Positions 32,372 through 34,870 of a stretch of 34,870 nucleotides of DNA are shown here, piece by piece. Source of the stretch: Acidobacteriota bacterium (lineage in GTDB: Bacteria; Acidobacteriota; Thermoanaerobaculia; Multivoradales; J023); NCBI GenBank assembly GCA_029263395.1, contig JAJCXO010000248.1, positions 1-34,870 on the forward strand, given 5' to 3'. Within the stretch, counting starts at the first letter, position 1. Each line of letters opens with the position of its first letter. The notes beneath the pieces are model-generated. The model was given only the letters and a program-made list of their open reading frames with translations. It ran no database searches and had not been told where the DNA came from. The position numbers were made by a program, and so were the translations under genes.

Positions 32372-34870
32372 TTAGGGCAAGTTGATCTTGGTCCCGAAGC
32401 CGTGCAAACCGCTCTCGACCCGAAACATCATGCGAAAGGCGACAGATTCGTTGATGTCGGTTGAGATCACTTCCGCGATGCCTCCCTGGCCAACGGTGAC
32501 GTTGACCGTCGAGAACGTTGTCGAAACCCGACCCTGAGCGTCGGTGGTGCCGCTGAAGTTCACTGGGTTGGCGGTGATCGCTCCGGTGCCTCCCGGAATC
32601 CACTCGAACCAGTCGAAGTCGACTGTGACCGGGTGGTTTGCAAGGGGTGCGGAGGTTGCACCGTCGTGGATCTGGAAGGTGGCTCGCAGCAGAAATTGGC
32701 CGGTGCCGACGCCGATGGCCACCACTTGCAGATCGGTGCTCTCGACATGCATGGTGTTCTGGAACAGCCGTGGCTGCATGTTGACTGCCGGGGTGATCGG
32801 GAAGGTTTGGCTGTTGGCCGGGCTGGCCGGATCTGCCGTCACCACTTCGACGGTGTAATTGCGACCTGCAATCAGACCGCGCACTACCTCCGAGTGTTGC
32901 CACTTGAAGGTCAACTCCTCGGCGGTGGCGACGATGTTGCCGTTTTCGCGAACGATAACCCGACTGATCGACTCTTCGTCGGTCAGCCAGCGCACCTTCA
33001 TGACGTTCGAATTGAACCAGGCAACTGCAGGATTGATAGCGGTCGGCGCTTGCGCATCGCCGCTCGGCAGGCTGGTAGCGTCATTGGGATTGGAGCCGAG
33101 ACGGATCTCGTAGCCATCAGGAAATGTGTCGCTATCGGTGTCTGGAGTGAGGTGACTCGAGCACACCGTCGGTGGGCTGGGGCAGGTCTTCGACTCGTCG
33201 CCGTCGAAGACGAAGTCCATGTCGCGATCGATGCCGAGGCGATAACCCAGTCCAACCGGTGTACCTATGAAGGTCAACACGGCGTTGCCGGCCTGAGCAA
33301 AGTTGATCAGCTGCGTCGCGTTGTAGGGACCGAGGCCGGTGGTATCGGTGATATACAGGCCGCCAAGCTTGTACATGCTGATGTCCTGCATCCCAGTGCC
33401 TGGATCGAACCGGCCGCGGACGATGACGTCGTTGTGTCCGACATTACTCGAGACCACCAGCTGGACCGCATCCTGTGGGATGTTGGCGACCGAGACCTGA
33501 TCCATGGTCCAGGCGTAGGCCGTCGTCGGTGCCATGCCGGTGTCGAGTTGCTTGAAGAACTCCTTGACGGAGTCCTTCTGCGCCGGCCCGCCAAGACCGC
33601 CACCGGCCACCTCGACAAATTGATCGAAGCTGTCGAAGATACCCAGATTGCCGAAGCCCCAGCCGGAAACCGGGAACATCGGTTCCGCAGCAAACGGCGG
33701 GTGGTCGTATTGGTCGCTCAACTTGTCGTTCATCGCACGCAATTGGGTGACGTCACCGGGGACAACCGCGCCACCGCTGTCGTTGGTGACTTGATTGATG
33801 GTGCCGGAAAAGCCGGCCATGGAGTGGCAGTCCTCGCACGAGACGGACATCGAACCGAAAGGAGGGCCGTTGTCGTCGGTGCGGAAGGTCAGACTCAGGG
33901 GATTGAAAAAGCAGGATGCACCGTCGAGCGCCGGAGCATCGTAGACGCGGTCGAAGCTCTGCTCAGGGTTCGGCCGGTAGGATAGGCTGAAGATGAAGTC
34001 GTCGAGCTCCTGGACTTGTTGCGCATTCAATATATTGCCGCCCAACAGGCCTTCTTGGGCGTCGTTGAACGCCGCCAGGTCGTCGCGATCACCACGCCAG
34101 TGAAAGGGTGGCGTCTCTTCGATCCCACGCAGTGACATCGTCACCTTGAGGTTCTTGTTATCGCGGAGGAACAGGCGATCGAGAGCGGGTAGCGGTTGGC
34201 CGACTTGTGAGGGAATGTCGCCGCTCAGGTCGCTGAGATTCCAGGCGATGCCGTCGGTATGGCCGAGGAGATGGCACGATGCGCAGGCTTCGGTGCCAAA
34301 GGCAGAGTTGGCCGTATTGTTGAAGTGGAAGCGCCCCGCGATCACGTTGGGTGGTGTGATGTTGTAGCCGATCGACGTCGGCACTGTCTGCACTGGCGCA
34401 TTGACTGTGCCAGTGGCTGGGTTGTCGTTGTAGACCCGGAGGCTGCTGTCACCCTGCTCGTAGGAGTAGACGACATGGCGGCTTTCGTCGAGCAGTAGGC
34501 CGAAGGTGCCGAAACCAACCTGGTTGGTCACTGTGGCGCCGGAACGCAACTCGGCGATCACCTGGGTTGGTGGGTAGTCGAGCACCGCGATGTTGTTGCT
34601 GCCGTAACACGAGACATAAAGGCGGTTACCAGCTGCGTTGAAGGCCATCTGGTTGGGAAAGGCGCAGCGGTAGCCGAGGCTGGCCAGTGCCCCGTTGACG
34701 TTGGCTGGATCGTTGAGGTCGAAGTGGTTGACCGTCAAATTGGAGGTGGCCGAGGTGGCGTCGGGACCCATGCTGATGCGGTGAATCGTCGGCCGACCGA
34801 GCTCGACGGTGTCTTTGGGGTAGAGCTGCTCGGTCAGGATGAGGTCGTTGCGCATTTCCATGTTCGACAC
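32372..34870 (-). CDS. Large extracytoplasmic di-haem protein with beta-propeller and Fn3-like domains (5' end outside window)
   Basis: At least 832 residues; the true start lies beyond the right edge. The N-terminal visible part has YVTN/beta-propeller-like repeats (AFNAAGNRLYVSCYGSNNIAVLDY). Two c-type haem sites follow: CASCH at about 34274-34288 and CEDCH at about 33823-33837. The region around them (TMSLRGIEETPPFHWRGDRDDLAAFN) resembles the di-haem cytochrome c peroxidase/MauG group. Then come a calcium-binding thrombospondin-type-3 motif (DTDSDTFPDGYE), a fibronectin-III-like stretch and an Ig-like C-terminus. It is probably periplasmic or surface-exposed. Function is unknown; electron transfer or peroxidase-like oxidation is possible. 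The stop TAA is at 32372-32374. Confidence 0.85.
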   Translation of the reverse strand: MSNMEMRNDLILTEQLYPKDTVELGRPTIHRISMGPDATSATSNLTVNHFDLNDPANVNGALASLGYRCAFPNQMAFNAAGNRLYVSCYGSNNIAVLDYPPTQVIAELRSGATVTNQVGFGTFGLLLDESRHVVYSYEQGDSSLRVYNDNPATGTVNAPVQTVPTSIGYNITPPNVIAGRFHFNNTANSAFGTEACASCHLLGHTDGIAWNLSDLSGDIPSQVGQPLPALDRLFLRDNKNLKVTMSLRGIEETPPFHWRGDRDDLAAFNDAQEGLLGGNILNAQQVQELDDFIFSLSYRPNPEQSFDRVYDAPALDGASCFFNPLSLTFRTDDNGPPFGSMSVSCEDCHSMAGFSGTINQVTNDSGGAVVPGDVTQLRAMNDKLSDQYDHPPFAAEPMFPVSGWGFGNLGIFDSFDQFVEVAGGGLGGPAQKDSVKEFFKQLDTGMAPTTAYAWTMDQVSVANIPQDAVQLVVSSNVGHNDVIVRGRFDPGTGMQDISMYKLGGLYITDTTGLGPYNATQLINFAQAGNAVLTFIGTPVGLGYRLGIDRDMDFVFDGDESKTCPSPPTVCSSHLTPDTDSDTFPDGYEIRLGSNPNDATSLPSGDAQAPTAINPAVAWFNSNVMKVRWLTDEESISRVIVRENGNIVATAEELTFKWQHSEVVRGLIAGRNYTVEVVTADPASPANSQTFPITPAVNMQPRLFQNTMHVESTDLQVVAIGVGTGQFLLRATFQIHDGATSAPLANHPVTVDFDWFEWIPGGTGAITANPVNFSGTTDAQGRVSTTFSTVNVTVGQGGIAEVISTDINESVAFRMMFRVESGLHGFGTKINLP

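Noticed and set aside
32133-32903. 256-residue minus-strand frame
   Set aside because: It overlaps the cytochrome-type gene in another frame. Its composition (Arg, Pro, Ser rich) is typical of a GC-rich shadow frame.

Overview
The window is a stretch of GC-rich chromosome (roughly 60-65% G+C by eye) from a Gram-negative-type, free-living heterotrophic bacterium. Lipoprotein signals, periplasm-type binding proteins and a c-type cytochrome support an outer-membrane organism. The gene mix is an Entner-Doudoroff cluster, SelA with a selenium-type ABC transporter, an ECF42-type sigma factor with a DGPF (YciI) partner, an RRM protein with an RGG tail, and large membrane/spermidine-synthase-like proteins. 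It would fit Acidobacteriota, Myxococcota or a related deep proteobacterial lineage, but nothing here fixes the taxon. I see no rRNA, tRNA, transposase, integrase or CRISPR. Most of the window looks like ordinary, tightly packed chromosome.

Layout from left to right. (1) 82-7643, all minus strand: a probable catabolic operon reading nucleoside phosphorylase, BMP-family lipoprotein, double ATPase, two permeases and two short-chain dehydrogenases. Most junctions are ATGA or TGATG overlaps. A small orphan gene follows. The likely role is uptake and breakdown of a nucleoside or nucleoside-like compound. (2) 7681-9982, plus strand: a chloramphenicol-acetyltransferase-fold protein, a possible small secreted peptide, an RRM RNA-binding protein and a fatty acid desaturase whose start codon is unclear. 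(3) 9983-10709: a convergent intergenic region filled mainly by about nine head-to-tail copies of a 42-bp repeat. (4) 10710-15446: pgl, zwf and eda on minus and edd divergently on plus. This is a complete oxidative Entner-Doudoroff route from glucose-6-phosphate to pyruvate and glyceraldehyde-3-phosphate, with a perfect 10-bp LacI-type palindrome between eda and edd. (5) 15660-18486, minus: a small membrane protein, a VOC protein, an ECF sigma factor and its DGPF partner. (6) 18689-26319: glgX on plus, convergent with two tandem paralogous membrane proteins that carry spermidine-synthase-like domains. (7) 26342-31293, plus: selA followed by a four-gene PhnD/C/E/E-like transporter of the kind associated with selenium metabolism. 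(8) 31294-34870: a gap with several short Shine-Dalgarno-preceded reading frames, a universal stress protein, and the C-terminal part of a large di-haem beta-propeller protein that runs off the right edge.

The strongest unexplained signals concern small-scale repeats. One is the 42-bp array between convergent genes. Its units can fold into a small hairpin, and several units keep that fold only through G-U pairs on the plus strand. The other is a recurrent pattern of short in-frame tandem duplications of exactly 15 or 18 bp inside at least six unrelated genes. These sit in the nucleoside phosphorylase, the permease, the sigma factor, GlgX, and three times in one of the synthase-like proteins. 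Together they suggest a lineage-specific slippage or duplication process that tolerates 5- and 6-codon insertions in conserved genes.
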